64,000 nt of DNA, from the NCBI GenBank assembly GCA_036245525.1, contig BTPG01000004.1, positions 209,136,325 to 209,200,324 of the forward strand, written 5' to 3'. The first letter of the stretch is position 1. Each line of letters opens with the position of its first letter. The position numbers and the translations under genes are program-made. A model generated the notes under the pieces. That model had not been told where the DNA came from, did not search any database, and was given only the letters and a program-made list of their open reading frames with translations. Positions 35,490 through 47,070 of the stretch are shown in pieces. This stretch comes from Semisulcospira habei. Lineage: Eukaryota; Mollusca; Gastropoda; Semisulcospiridae.

Positions 35490-36452
35490 TGGCTCCATCT
35501 TGGCTTGACTTCGCGAACGAAGATTTTATAGGAGTTGCCCACGACGTCTGCAGGCTTGTTCGTGGCTGCGAGGCCAATCCGAGACAGGCAGGTTCGACCG
35601 CAGTGGCTGCAGGGGAAGGTATGGCCAGGGTTCTGAGCTGCGGCATCTCTGTTTTTTCTCCTGAGCCGCTTGTCCTTAAGGCTAGCTCTGTGAGAGTCCT
35701 CAAAGGAGACAGCTGCCTTGTAAATGGTGGAGCGCCAGGTGTCACGGTCCGCAGCAAGCGAAGACCACTGGTGGTGGTCGATTTGGCAGGCACTAAGTGA
35801 CTTCTTGAGACAGTCTTTGTATCTCTTCTTTGGTGCCCCTCTGTCTCGGTGTCCAGTAGCAAGCTCGCCGAACAGGGTGATCTTTGGTAGGCGGTGATCC
35901 TCCATCCTGGAGACATGCCCCGCCCAGCGGAGCTGTGTCCGCAGCAGCAAAGCCTCGATGCTCACAGTTTCAGCCTGTTCAAGGACCTCGACGTTGGTGA
36001 CATAGTCACTCCAGTGAATGCCCAGGATGGTACGCAGGCAGCGCTGGTGGAAGCGTTCGAGGAGTCGTGGTTGGCTGCGATAGAGGGCCCAGGACTCGGA
36101 ACCATACAGCAGGGTGGTGAGGACCACAGCTCTGTACACGCTGATCTTGGTGCCTGTTTTCAGCTGTTGATTGTGCCACACCCGCTTGAAAAGTCGCCCG
36201 AAAGCGCTGTTCGCTTTTGCCAGCCTGCTGTCAAGCTCCTTGTCCAGCTTGGCGTCCGACGTGATAATGCAGCCAAGGTAGGTAAACTGGTGCACTGACT
36301 TTAGTTCAGACTCGCCAATGGTGATGTGAGGAGGGCGATACACTGTCTTGGGTGCCGGCTGATGGAGGACCTCTGTCTTTTTCAGACTGACCTCGAGTCC
36401 AAAGAGCTGGGCAGCATCTGCGAAGCAAGACGTGATGCGCTGTAGGGCTCTC
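35490..36452 (-). pseudogene. non-LTR retrotransposon, C-terminal part of pol (copy B)
   Basis: Minus strand, about 90-95% like 50,746-51,700. It contains HQFTYLGCIITSD, VLTTLLYGSESWAL, LRWAGHVSRMEDHRLPK and the Cys finger FPCSHCGRTCLSRIG near the C terminus. It is 5'-truncated at ~36,452 inside the reverse transcriptase. The C terminus differs from copy A because of a frameshift after the finger. The open frame fuses by chance into unrelated sequence to 36,787. Confidence 0.8.
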
Positions 36453-36707
36453 TGATAATACTGTACCGTAGCTAATACTGAAACTTCAAATTGAGGGTAG
36501 GCATGCCTGATATTGTTCAAGGACAGGATGCTGTTTAGTGTGATCATCTGACCATGATCTGGTAAGCACAATACATTTTTACAGGGCGGACCAGGGATGC
36601 TGTAAGAAATTTCCTTTCTGGGGGTGTTTGGTTGTTCGATAGTTTGCCGAACGGTGTACATGCGCATACCCCCCCCCCCCCCCCCCCCCCCCCCCTGTCG
36701 CTTGATT

Positions 36708-37096
36708 ACCCCACCCGGGTCTGCCCTGGGGGACTTGGGTGGGGTTAGGTATTTTTTAGTTCCCAGGGTCACCCTGGTCAGCCCCACAGGGTGGGTTTAT
36801 CTCTCTATTCTGGGGCATGTGTTTCTGTCTACCCTTTGTCCATTCACCTGTATTTGCCTTTTTAAAACTCTCCCTACTGTCTGCACTGCCTGTAGCTCTT
36901 GATATTGGATGTGTGTTGCTAAATGGTCTTAGCTTTATTTAGGCCCCATGTGTTAGGTTTATTTAATGTATTTGACCGGCTGGCGACATACATTCAATGT
37001 TCTGTTTAGTTGTTTGTTTTTTTTCCCCCACAAGCAGTGCAGGCACGTCCTGAGAAAGCCTTGTTGCTGTCGGGACGTTAAGTAATGTACAATCAA
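36708..37096 (+). mobile_element. SINE-like retroposon, copy 2, with 13-bp TSD
   Basis: 389 bp flanked by the direct repeat ctgtcgcttgatt (36,695-36,707 and 37,097-37,109). Same 5' start and same gtcgggacgttaag... tail as 6,308-6,690. The clean target duplication shows target-primed retroposition. No coding capacity and no clear A/B box seen. Confidence 0.8.
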
Positions 37097-37296
37097 CTGT
37101 CGCTTGATTCTTTGACCGCCGAAATGAAGGGCACGATACCCTCCCCCCCCCCCCCCCCCCCCCCCTGTCGTTTGATTTTTGGCCCGCTGGATTTATCGAG
37201 TTCACACGAAATCTTCCTGTCAAATTTTATTTCTTCCTGTCAAATTCTGAGAATGGTACGGTCAGGTAGTGAAAGGGGTTGGCATCTCTGCATACT

Positions 37297-37580
37297 AACT
37301 TGGATGACCCCTCGGAAAAGGTCATGGGTCACAAGAGGTCAACAAATGTGTATAAAATGACAATAACTGTAGTTATTATCAACATTTTTGCAAACTTTTC
37401 AATCAAATTTGGCACAAATTAAGCTGATGAGACCTTCCTTATCACAGAGGTCAAGGAGATTTCACAGATGTGTGAAAACTGATTAAAGTTGGAGAAAATG
37501 TGGATTTTGTATTGTCGGACATGTGTGGATCGGTCATACACAAGAGCCATAAGGGCTTTGCCTTTCTTGTTGAATGCAGA
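37297..37580 (+). repeat. ~165-bp monomer repeat (block 3, right part)
   Basis: Continuation of 33,990-34,310, ending cataagggctttgcctttcttg as in block 2. Confidence 0.7.
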
Positions 37581-37614
37581 TCAGCTGCTTTTGGAAGTAG
37601 CTGGTTAGAATTGG

Positions 37615-37735
37615 GAAATAATGCTTGTGCAGGTGATGCTCTGGCTAGACAGGGAAATAATGCTTGTGCAGGTGATGCTCTGGCTAGACGGGGAAATAAT
37701 GCTTGTGCAGGTGATGCTCTGGTTAGACAGAGTTA
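37615..37735. repeat. 39-bp minisatellite, 3 units
   Basis: Three near-perfect tandem units (aataatgcttgtgcaggtga...ctctggctagac). The period is divisible by three; the + frame reads GNNACAGDALARQ repeatedly. Intronic. Confidence 0.85.
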
Positions 37736-37869
37736 TATTTCAGTTACGATACATGTAAATTGCTATGTTTATGTCTCTTGACAAAAGAATGACTCCACCC
37801 ACGCTCCACGCCACCCCAACCTTTCTCCCCTGCTGATGATGACTTTCAGCATGTATTTTTCTTTTCCAG

Positions 37870-37917
37870 TAGATGAAGGGCTTCAAGCAACAGCAGAAGG
37901 AAAAGCAGATGACTTGG
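37870..37917 (+). CDS. EHMT: EHMT micro-exon 4
   Basis: 48 nt between cttttccag and gtaagg. Reads VDEGLQATAEGKADDL with split codons on both sides. Phase 1 in, 1 out, matching exons 3 and 5. Confidence 0.65.
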
Positions 37918-37984
37918 GTAAGGTTGCTCATTTTTTTGGTTTTCTCTTGTAATCCCAAAGATTCATCCTAGCAATATTTATGGC

Positions 37985-38220
37985 TTAACCCATATACTGA
38001 GGCTAAAAGCTTCAAATTTGTACACAGCCATATGCAATCTACGTTATATTACTTACAGATAAGGATATACACCAATGGCTTAAGTTCAAGGGTGGTGCCA
38101 AAATAGCTTGGCGCCTAGAGGCACAAAGCTATTCTGGCATTACCCTCGAACTATTTTATTCAAACTTATTTCACACGTTTTCCAAACAAGGGTTAAAGTC
38201 TTCCACCTTGGGTATTTCCA
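37985..38220. mobile_element. hairpin MITE, variant with ttaacccatata end
   Basis: Begins ttaacccatatactgaggctaaaagcttc; the core hairpin is at 38,085-38,165. The same flank occurs, inverted, at 56,690-56,755. Downstream to 39,547 is unassigned intron, with poly-A/(AG)n at 38,262-38,300 and short hairpin remnants at ~38,820, 38,990-39,075 and 39,130. Confidence 0.55.
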
Positions 38221-39547
38221 CCTTTTGACACAAACATTTCCCCCCCACCCCCTCCCCCCAAACAAAAAAAAAAAAAAAAAAGAGAGAGAGAGAGAGAGAG
38301 AAGAGTTTTCTGCTAACATAAAGTTTGTAGGAAAAAAATCTTAAAATGTTGATAGTGTTTTACAAAAATTCTGCTACAACACACTGCCACACATAAATAC
38401 TGGCAGCGGAAGGTGCACCATTTAAAAAACTTTAAGAGAGAAATGGCGTATAGTCGAATGATGGTCAATAGTGGCGGCAAATGGGATGATTACTGGATAA
38501 AAAAAAACAAACGGAAGTGGGAGCAGATGGACTTCGAGACGAAGGGAGAAAGACATGGCAAGCTTATACGCAAGACCATTACATCTAGTTGCACACTGTG
38601 CCTCGTCTGCCGGTGTGAAGTTGCCTGTGCTTCCAAAGGCCGTGAAGCTTTGGAAAAACATGTTGAGGATGAGAACACCGAAAGTCGACCAGAAGTTAAC
38701 TCATTTGAGATGTGTCACTTCTGGATACTTTGCTTATGCCGCATATCCGTAGGCGGCACATCTGGAATAATTATACTGTTAACCCATTTAGCCCCAAGGC
38801 AATACAGCAGGAGATGGATTACCATGATAGTTCAAGGGTAATGTCAGATCACTGAATGTCTCAAACTGGCCCAAAATTCACCCAGAATCCCCTAGACATG
38901 CAAAGCAGACATGCACATACCTCTGGCTGACAATCATTTTCCTTTTTTTTCATCCTCTAGTTCATTTTAAGCCCTATATATTATTCATTTGGCTGTTTGT
39001 GCCATTCTTTTGTCACTGTGAATCCTGCAGGAATCGTCAAGACAAAAACTGCTATAGCAGTCAAAGGGTTAAGAGTTTTATGGTAAAATGTCATTGTTTT
39101 GCCCTCTGAAAAGAACATGCATGTGACAGTTCAGGAGACACATTGGCTGTGATGGTCCTTATCAGCACCAAGCTATTCTAGCAACATCCTTCAGCTCTCA
39201 CGGTCAGTCCAGGCACCTTGCATGCGCTAATGCTTGTATGACTGTCTTTAGTCCAAGAGACTGATTCAGCTTTTCCAAAACCTCAACCATCTAAATTCAG
39301 CTTTTTTTGTTCAGACAGAATGGCCTTTCAGCTGGCCTGTTTCACCTGCAAGAGGGATCAATTTTCATGAGCCTACAGGGGTTCATGAGAATTCATGTCT
39401 CTTGCTGGCATGGATTGGCCACAGTTACATCTATTTTACGTCTCTTGCTGGCCATGGATCATAGTCTGTGGACCTTTTTCAAAAGTCATTTCAATTTTAT
39501 TTGCGCTGTCGCCCATGCTAATGGTTGGCTTTGTTGGAATTTTGCAG

Positions 39548-40350
39548 CAAAGAAGCGTAAAGTTGGCGAGGGGGATGACAAATCCAAAGCTCCAGTACTG
39601 CAGCCGATGGTGATGGTGGTGACGAACCACCTGGCCAACTCACCCGGACTTCGCTCTATTCTCCCCAAAGTAGGTGCATCCCCCCTCACCCCAGGCTGCA
39701 CTGGCCAGATGGTGGTGTCGGGGGGTCAACCCATCTTTGTGCCCGCCCAGCCCTTGTTGCTCCAGCCCGGGACCAAAGTCTCTCTTGTGCCTACGTCTGT
39801 TTCCAAGTCTGGCATTCCTTTCATAACAACAGTAGCGAAAACCAAAACCACCCCAGTCTTGGGGAAGGTCACGTCCCCTCCAGTTTTAATAGACCTCAGG
39901 CCGGGTATGTCTTCGCAGCAGGGTGGCGCAGGGACGGGTACCGACGCTCTGCGAGCACTCCTTGCTAAGTCAGGGGGTATGACCGGTTTGAAAACAGTGC
40001 CAGTCAGCATGTTCTCAGGACTCATCCCTGCTTCCATGGTGTCCATTGCATCGCCCATCGTGCGTCCGTCCACCGTTACTTCTAACGCATCCAACATCCT
40101 AAACCTTTCTCAAGTAAGGACTGTTCGGGATGTGGGTTGTCTTAAAGTTGTTTCCTCTGTGACTCCATCCACGTCGTCTTCTATGTCATCGAAAGTGTCG
40201 GCGATATCGTCCGCATCCGCGTTGGCTGCAAGGCTGATGGCCAGCGCAGAAGCTAAAGCCGCGGCTTCTCTTCCCAACGGCATTTCCATCCTAGTGACAC
40301 CGCCCAAAACCCCCGAGGGAGAGGCAGTGGCTGATGGGACTTCCAGTGCT
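39548..40350 (+). CDS. EHMT: EHMT Ser/Thr/Ala-rich exon 5
   Basis: 803 nt between gttggaattttgcag and gtaagt. Completes the split codon and starts AKKRKVGEGDD, a classical nuclear-localisation-type basic cluster. The rest is low-charge, Ser/Thr/Ala/Pro-rich and probably disordered, ending ...PPKTPEGEAVADGTSSA. Phase 1 in, 0 out. An open frame extends upstream to 39,307, but the acceptor and phase agreement favour this start. Confidence 0.75.
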
Positions 40351-40421
40351 GTAAGTATCTGTTTGACATCTGTGTGTGTTGTGGCCCTTATTTTGCTGCC
40401 TCCATTATGACATTAACCCCT

Positions 40422-40800
40422 ATAACTCCATGGCCACATTTCTCACATTTGGAGGTGTTATTGAACGACTGTACCAGTTGTAGGAGATGGTTCGATCATG
40501 ATAACTCAGTGGTAGTGCCAGGTGAGCTTGAAGGTGCCAAGCTCATCTGGATTATCTTGATCGATCCATCTCCAGTGCAGGGCATTGGGGTTAACCCATT
40601 TAGTCCGACTCGCTACAGCAGGTGGTGGATGGACCCTGATAATTTGAAGGCAGAGCCAGTTTAGCTTGCTGTCAGCAGGCGCCAAGATAATCTGGTACTA
40701 CCTTTGAATTATGGTCAGTCCATCTCTTGCAAATGGTACTTAGTCGTTATTTGACTCCTCCAAAATTTGGGAAACATGGCTTGGGGGTTAAATGGGTTAA
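40422..40800. mobile_element. two adjacent palindromic MITEs
   Basis: First: ttaacccctataactccatgg ... ggcattggggttaa (40,414-40,595), core 40,497-40,555. Second: ttaacccatttagtcc ... ggggttaaatgggttaa (40,592-40,800), core 40,640-40,722. They share the ttaa at the junction. A decayed third follows to ~41,075. Confidence 0.65.
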
Positions 40801-41109
40801 GCTATGTTAACCCTTTTCATCCTGATGGACTTCTGCTTGAAATAAATTTTGACTATGATTTTATCCTGATACACATTTGCTTGAAATAACATTGGACTGT
40901 GATAGTTTAAACCTGCAGTGCCATCTATTCTGGCACCATCCTTGAACTAAAATTGTTGATCTAATCTATAATGTTGTTGATCTAATCTGTAATTGTGGAT
41001 ATAATTTGTAATCTGTCCTTCATAGGACAAAGAACAATTAAAAAAAAAATCAGCCCCAGGATATTATGGGTTAACCCAGCTAGTTACTGATTGTGTTTGT
41101 TTATTTTAG

Positions 41110-41235
41110 TCTACAGGTGTGGCAGCTGACAGAGATGTACTGCCACTGTGCTGCTGCAAGATCGGTGGTGCTAACTTCACAAAGCTTTCATCAGGAGCCA
41201 CATACTGCCAGGCTCTCGACTCTGTTGATGGCAGG
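41110..41235 (+). CDS. EHMT: EHMT exon 6, first half of the Cys-rich region
   Basis: 126 nt between gtttattttag and the donor gtaagc, phase 0 both sides. Contains LPLCCCKIGGANF and GATYCQALDSVDGR, equivalent to the PLCxCRMETPK...NNQCMATESVD segment of vertebrate EHMT that begins the Cys-rich region before the ankyrin repeats. A 14.95-kb DIRS element begins 43 bp after the donor. Confidence 0.8.
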
Positions 41236-41298
41236 GTAAGCGTTGCCATCTTTGTGTGCCTTTCGGGGAATTTACATTGTTTCATCAAAAACGTTACC

Positions 41299-41485
41299 GA
41301 TGGTATTACTGATAGGAAGATATACTTAGCATGTCAATTTCAGCCTCCAAAATTGTTGTGTGTTGCTACACAACAAGGGATGTAATCCTAGCAAGCAGAT
41401 ACCCCATCCCCTGAGTGGCCTCCCTATCCTCCGGATAGCCTCCCTTCCAGATCTCGCGCGAGGCCGTTATTTCCAAGTTCATACT
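41299..41485 (+). repeat. DIRS-1 left inverted terminal repeat
   Basis: taccgatggtattactgata ... ggccgttatttccaagttc, reverse-complemented at 56,003-56,188 with few mismatches. Confidence 0.9.
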
Positions 41486-41573
41486 TAGCTGCCATTTTGT
41501 CGGTTCGGTTGTTTTTCAGTCTCCGTGTTTATTCGTATTTCTCATTCGTTTTTATCGGTTTCGATCTTCCCCG

Positions 41574-41581
41574 ATGGCCAG
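41574..41581 (+). CDS. DIRS-1 gag exon 1 (start codon exon)
   Basis: ATGGCCAG followed by donor gtaaggcctcgg. Exactly the same arrangement (ATGGCAAG|gtaaggcctcgg) occurs in DIRS-2 at 58,624. Splicing to 41,760 gives MASSQLRTCPSCG. Intron 41,582-41,759 (178 bp), ending tttgttgcag. Confidence 0.7.
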
Positions 41582-41759
41582 GTAAGGCCTCGGACATTGT
41601 CTCGCCCGGCGATTACAGCTTACTGGGGCAATTTCCGTGGAATTACGGCGTTTTGGCCTCTTCTTTTGACTTCGTGTCGGTCGGTTGCAACGGTCGTTCT
41701 CTTGGCCTTCGTGGCTCCGACCCCGCGCGGTTATCCTCTGTTTGCATGATTTGTTGCAG

Positions 41760-42608
41760 TAGCCAACTCAGAACGTGCCCCTCCTGCGGCAACTTCCAGT
41801 GGCCGTCAGATTCGCATTTGCGCTGCTTACCGTGCTCGGGCTGCGCATCTGATAGGACTTGCACTACTTGTGCGTTTGGGAGGAAGACCGTTGGTCTCAG
41901 ATGTGGAGCTTCTATCAGCGCAAGCGCCCCATTCCTTCTTCTACGGCTCCAGTCCCATCAGCCCCTCCCAATTCGGCGGCAGTCGACGGGTTGTCCAGTC
42001 GCTCTTGGTCCCCGGTCTCCGTTCGCTCCCTCACTCTACACTGCCGTGTCCCGGTTCCAGTACCCTTGCAGGTATCTTCGTCTATCACACCAGACAAGGT
42101 GACGGACACTGTCCCTTCTGCTGTGGGAGGTAAGTTATTTTCCTCTCCTATGCGTTCTCGCTCTCAGGAGCGCTGTTTACTATCGGTCACGCGCACCCGC
42201 TCTACGGAGACGGGTCACTCGCGGCGACTTCCCCCTCTCCCTCGGGGGACGCGACACCGGCATCCGATTAACCCTAGCACGGTTACCGATCAGACTGGTG
42301 TGGCCTTGCCCACCTCCACTTTTCCGCCTAAGCGTCGCCATAGCTCGTCACTTCATGACTCTTTGCACGGCGCGGCGAGGCTACCGGTGTACACTAGCGC
42401 CCCGGTTTGTAACCGGTCACCGCGCAGCGCCCTGGGCTCGTAGCCGGTCACCGCGCATACACCTATCAGACACTTTTCCGCCTAAGCGTCGCCATAGCTT
42501 GGCACTTTCTGACCCTTTGCTCGGCGCGGCGGGGCTTCCGGTGTCCCCTAGCGCCCCGGCTATTAGCCGGTCACCGCACATACACTGATCAGATACTTTT
42601 CCGCATAA
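41760..42608 (+). pseudogene. DIRS-1 gag, N-terminal half (exon 2, left part)
   Basis: Starts after tttgttgcag with a Cys/His cluster (CPSC, HLRCLPCSGC, TCTTC), then WSQ..FYQRKRP and a Ser/Arg/Pro-rich tail. The same order is seen in DIRS-2. A frameshift near 41,875 moves the frame after the Cys cluster, and a one-base change near 42,432 produces a stop in the basic tandem repeats. The 123-135-bp tandem units (PPKRRHSSSLHDPLLGAAGL) begin at ~42,325 and are interrupted at 42,608 by the 3.4-kb insert. Confidence 0.7.
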
Positions 42609-44002
42609 GACAGCTTTCACAGTATTTGAATTGAGCATTTCCCATTTACACACATTTTTGGTCCAAAAAAAATTTGAACCAAATACCCAATTGTAGTGAT
42701 TTTTCTAAAGAATAACTTTAATACTTTCAAATAGAGGTAACAAACCATATAGGTTCATTGGTTTGAAAAGAGGTATGCTTGCGCAAAGTGTGTCACCTGT
42801 TCTAAGGCCAAAACAAGCCATAGTAAAGGTTTCTGTTCCTTGGACCATGTTACACTTGTCATACATGGTCACAAATTGCATAAAACTAAAGCACTACTTC
42901 AAGTGCAACAAATAAAGTAAAAAAACCTTCATATAAGTGGACATATCATATAGCAGGGTCAGACTGACTTTAATAAGGTGACATTTCAAGATAACGTCTG
43001 CTCAATAATTTCTCTCAAGCAATAATTTTACACATTAGAATGAGTAAACCTTTAGAAATGTGTACAATGGATCCCTGCCGACAAATTAGTAACATTAAAA
43101 TGACAATACACTTGAACATTTCTTAAAAGCAGATGAAATGGTACCCTACTCCCCTAAATCGCAAAACGTATGAAAACAAGACGGAATCAAACCAGTGATA
43201 CAAGCATGGCCTATCTTTGCAAAACACATCAGTTATATATGTGTCTGCATGAAAGAAGTGTAAAAACACACATAAACATGATAATGCAGTTTTAAAAAAG
43301 CCTATTTTCCTATAGCAGCTATTTAAAGAAATATACTGTAAATTGGGTTATTCTTGAAGTGTCTGAATCTTCTTGTATTATATAATTATATATGATACTT
43401 ACATTTTTAAATGTAATATAGTTGCAGCAACTATATTACATTTAAAAATATAAGAATATAATTATATAATACAAGAAGATTCAGACATAATGCATTAAAT
43501 TAAACAAAGTAATAATGTCCTCTATTGTCAATAACAAGCTGTTTAAGTTTTGTCAGTTGTGACTATTATTTCATCAATATCTGGGAAAAAAAAAAGAATT
43601 TTTTGCTGCTTCCAGACTTCATGAACTTGACAGTTACATCATCACTGCACATGTCTTGGATCAGATAGGGAGGAGGAGCAAACACATGCTCTGTATTCAA
43701 CAGTAGCTCCTCGAGCTGTCTGGAATTCGCAATTCATCTGTCTGCTACCAATGACAATGTAGCAATCAATATATATGTTTGTGCACAACTGCTGACTCGA
43801 TGTATATTTCATCGGAAAAAAACAGAAAAGAAGCAGGCTAACACACACTTCTGCCTTGCTAGCCTTGAATGTTGGTAAAATTAATCGAGTAATGTCACAA
43901 TCAAGACATGTGCGTTCCAATTTATATAAAAAAAACTGCTAAACTGTTAATTCTAACATGACTGTTGTGACCGTGTCAATATCGATCGTTGGTAGCAGAC
44001 AC

Positions 44003-45230
44003 CAGACCTGCCTACCGTTACGGATTTTTCTGTATTTTTACGGATTTTAGACCTAGAATACGAAAATACACAAAGGTCTTAAAAAATACGAATTTTGGCA
44101 CTTTTTTTTTTTTTTTTTTTTTGGGTAATAAGATGTTCGTTTTGGGTTTTAAGACGATTCATGTTTCACGTGGCGCCATACTGCGCGCCATACTTAAGTA
44201 AGAAACAATTGAAACTTTTCACCGTCAGAGATTACTACATTAAGTTCAACCATGTCTGCAACGGGTGCCAAGAAAAGGAAGAAAATAAGAGCCCATGAAA
44301 CTGACGATGAAATGGATGAAGCGTCAACGTCGGTTTCAAAGGAAAAGAAGCCTAAACGACAGCAGACATTCTTGTCTTCATACACGGATGAGTGGCAATT
44401 TCTTGTGCAGTCTAAGAAGGGGCCGACGTTCGTCCACTGCTTGGCGTGTGTCAGATTTTAGTTGTGATCACGGTGGACGTAGTGATTGTGAGAGGCATGT
44501 TGCCGGCCAAAATCACAAAACAGCCGAACATCAGTGGAAGAATCTTCCAAAGACACAAAACATTACAGCTTTCTAAATTCAAAAAGCAGATCAGCTCAGA
44601 GGATAGCAAAAAAAGAATTCACTCGGCAAGTCACAGATGCTGAAGTATGCACGGTGCAGTTTATTGCTGAATGCAACCTACCAATTGCTACAGCAGACAG
44701 AATGACAGCCATGTTTCAGACAATGTTCCCTGATTCTAATCTAAGATCGCCAAAGGTCAGCCATTTCACTTTTTGTTAAAAATAGATGTGTTATCGGTAC
44801 CTTAATAATCAAATGTTATATGTTTATAACAATGAAAATATTAAATTTGTTATTTAAAATTACACAAACTGTTGGTTCTTAGTTTATTTTAATATGGCCA
44901 AGGTAGACAATTTACTAAGCAGAACGTTCAGTAAGTTATTAACATTGTAAGAATAGTGAACCAATCATTGCTGCTTTTCTGAATGACTTGGTGTAGCCTA
45001 CACAATTGAATTATTTAAACTTCTAAATTTCAAATAATAAAATAAAAAGTTTTTTTTTAAAAATCAAGTGATTACATTACTTCTTTTTCATCTTCACTAA
45101 GTTACATGTACACTTGTCAAATTTCTACTTACGTCGATTCGCCGAGAGTGAAAATACGAATTTTGGTCCCAGAATACCACATTTTGCCAGTCAGAATACT
45201 GAAACTGAAAATCTGAGGTAGGCAGGTCTG
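44003..45230. mobile_element. 1.2-kb hAT-like element nested in the 3.4-kb element
   Basis: Ends CAGACCTGCCTACC / GGTAGGCAGGTCTG, flanked by agacac at 43,997-44,002 and 45,231-45,236. Carries a broken transposase-like N-terminal fragment on the + strand. Confidence 0.8.
44252..44779 (+). pseudogene. hAT-like transposase N-terminal fragment with zinc finger
   Basis: Starts MSATGAKKRKKIRAHETDDE, then basic KKPKRQQTFLSSYTDEW, followed by a finger-like series (HCLAC, then SCDHGGRSDCERHVAGQNH after a frameshift near 44,455). A later frame gives EVCTVQFIAECNLPIATADRM. At least two frameshifts are needed to follow it and the catalytic domain is absent. Family assignment (hAT-type BED/C2H2 finger) is by pattern. 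Confidence 0.5.
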
Positions 45231-46004
45231 AGACACCATTGTTCTTATGAATTTATTAAAAGAAACATTAATCTCACCTGCTAACACTGCCCCCGCCAAA
45301 AGAGTCGGTTTCCGTTTTACGAATTCTGCGTTATAACTTCCGGTGGTGTAAAAAATCGTAATTAAATATTATATTTTCTGAAATCGTGATCATGTTGCAA
45401 ACGGTAGCAGACGCCAAGCGTGATATGATTAATTATTTTTCAGATAGATTAAATGATTAATAAAAAAAAATTATCCACACTAAAACTGTATATATCATAT
45501 CATTGCATCGAAACCCTGAAGTTCGTTCTATTGCCTTTCTACTTTTAGCGCGACGTCAAAGTGTTGCCGGTCGCTATAGACGCACTCGGTAGCAGACTTT
45601 GGCGAATTCGATCGCATGTTACGCTGGGCCATTAACAATGAAATATTTTCATCAAATCTGTAATTTTTTAATCGGAAAAGCATTTTACATCACATTTCTA
45701 CAATGTTACGTAAGATGACGCGTAACATTTTGCTGATTTGTTATTATTGCACATATTTGAATGTGAGAGTGCATGTTCACAGGGAAATGGCGTCTGTGGT
45801 AATCGACACGATCACACGTGTAAAAGTTGTCAAAAAGAAAAAAACGCTTTTGACAAATTGATGAATTTCATCGTCTTTTTATTGTCACAAGCCATATGAA
45901 CAAGCACAAACATAAAAAAAATAACAAACAATAACAGAACGTGATAATTTTCTTCAGAAAATTTCAAGCTACAGTGAGACTGTTTACTGTGAAAGCTGTC
46001 ATAA

Positions 46005-47070
46005 GCGTCGCCATAGCTCGTCACTTCATGACACTTTGCACGGTTCGGCAAGGCTCCCGGTGTTCCCTAGCAGCCCGGTTCATAACCGGTCACCGCGCAG
46101 CGCCCTTGCTCGTAGCCGGTCACCGCGCATAGAACGTTCTGACACTTTTCCGCCTAATCGTCGCTATAGCGCATCACTTCATGACCCTTTGCTCGGCGCG
46201 GCAGGACTTGCGGTGTCCCATAGCGCCCCGGCTGGTAGCCGGTCACCGCGCATACACCGATCAGACACTCTTCCGCCTAAGCGTCACCATAGCTCGTCAC
46301 TTTATGACCCTTTGCTCGGCGCGGCAGGTCTTACAGTGTCACCTAGCGCCCCGGCTAGTAGCCGGTCACCGTGCATACATCGTTCAGGCGAGCAGTCCTC
46401 TCACCGCCGCTCTCGCCTCTCTAGTTTGCTGCATTCACCTTCCTTCCGGGATATTCAGCGTTCTCCTCGACAGGTCCCGGAGGCTATTGACGTCGACATC
46501 CTCAGTCTCCACCCTGATGATTCGACCTCAAATTTTGGAATTTCTGGTGACCATCCCGAGTCCCTGTTTTCCCCCTCAGCGGACTCTACATGCGACGATT
46601 CGGACTCTTCCTCCAGCGTCGCTCCGGGTATCGAGACCAGGCGGTCGATTGAGGCGGCCTCGGGACTTATTCTCCGTTTCCTGCCCCCTGATGTTTGTCC
46701 CTCCGCTCCTCCACTCAAGCGCAAAGCTTCCGCTTCTATGGATGCTCTCCTTCCTACCAAGCGACTTAAATCTCTCCCACAACCGCCTGGTTTTCGCGAT
46801 CTCTCAGGCGCCTTTTCGGCCCAGTTACCTCTCGCCACTTCAAAGGAGTCGGTTTTTCTGATGCCAAGTGGCCGGCGGGCATCGATATACATTTTCGCCA
46901 GAGCTGGTATGCGGGTCACTCTGAGGCGTTTTCGTGCCCTTTGCCCTCGCTGGATAGTGATGCGGATTTTCAGGCGGGTGGGTGCCATACCGCCCTTGCT
47001 CGCGTTCCTCAAGGTGTTGATAAGACTGCTGTCCTCATTCGCAACACCCTGGCGTGCTCCGGTTTCCTAG
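46005..47070 (+). pseudogene. DIRS-1 gag, middle part with basic tandem repeats
   Basis: Continues the tandem units SDTFPPKRRHSSSLHDPLLGAAG... / SRSPRIHRSDT (at least three copies to 46,400), then acidic and Ser-rich stretches (DILSLHPDDS, SCDDSDSSSS-like), then KRKASASMDALLPTKRLKSLPQPPGFRDLSGAF. The + frame ends at 47,070 after a shift near 46,870. Confidence 0.65.

Larger units (their letters stand above)
34317..37290. mobile_element. 2.97-kb hAT-like element with nested retroposons
   Basis: Ends CAGAGATGCCAAC / GTTGGCATCTCTG, flanked by catact at 34,311-34,316 and 37,291-37,296. Removing it rejoins the ~165-bp monomer repeat, which confirms the boundaries. No transposase is recognised. 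It holds a LINE fragment (minus strand), a SINE-like copy and two long poly-C tracts (36,670-36,694 and 37,141-37,165). Confidence 0.8.
42609..46000. mobile_element. 3.4-kb DNA element inserted in DIRS-1 gag
   Basis: Termini gacagctttcacagta / tactgtgaaagctgtc (16-bp perfect TIR), with ataa duplicated at 42,605-42,608 and 46,001-46,004. The interior is A/T-rich, has a ~65-bp inverted repeat around 43,385-43,490 (ttcttgtattatataattatat... and its complement), and contains a second element at 44,003-45,230. No transposase of its own is recognised. The superfamily is unclear; a 4-bp duplication was inferred by comparison with the uninterrupted tandem unit. Confidence 0.75.

Noticed and set aside
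36453..36787. Extension of the LINE frame at its N-terminal side
   Set aside because: The frame runs by chance through the 5'-truncation point into unrelated DNA and the SINE-like copy.
43385..43490. Possible CRISPR or satellite from the inverted A/T-rich repeat
   Set aside because: It is a single inverted repeat (hairpin) within a DNA transposon, not an array.
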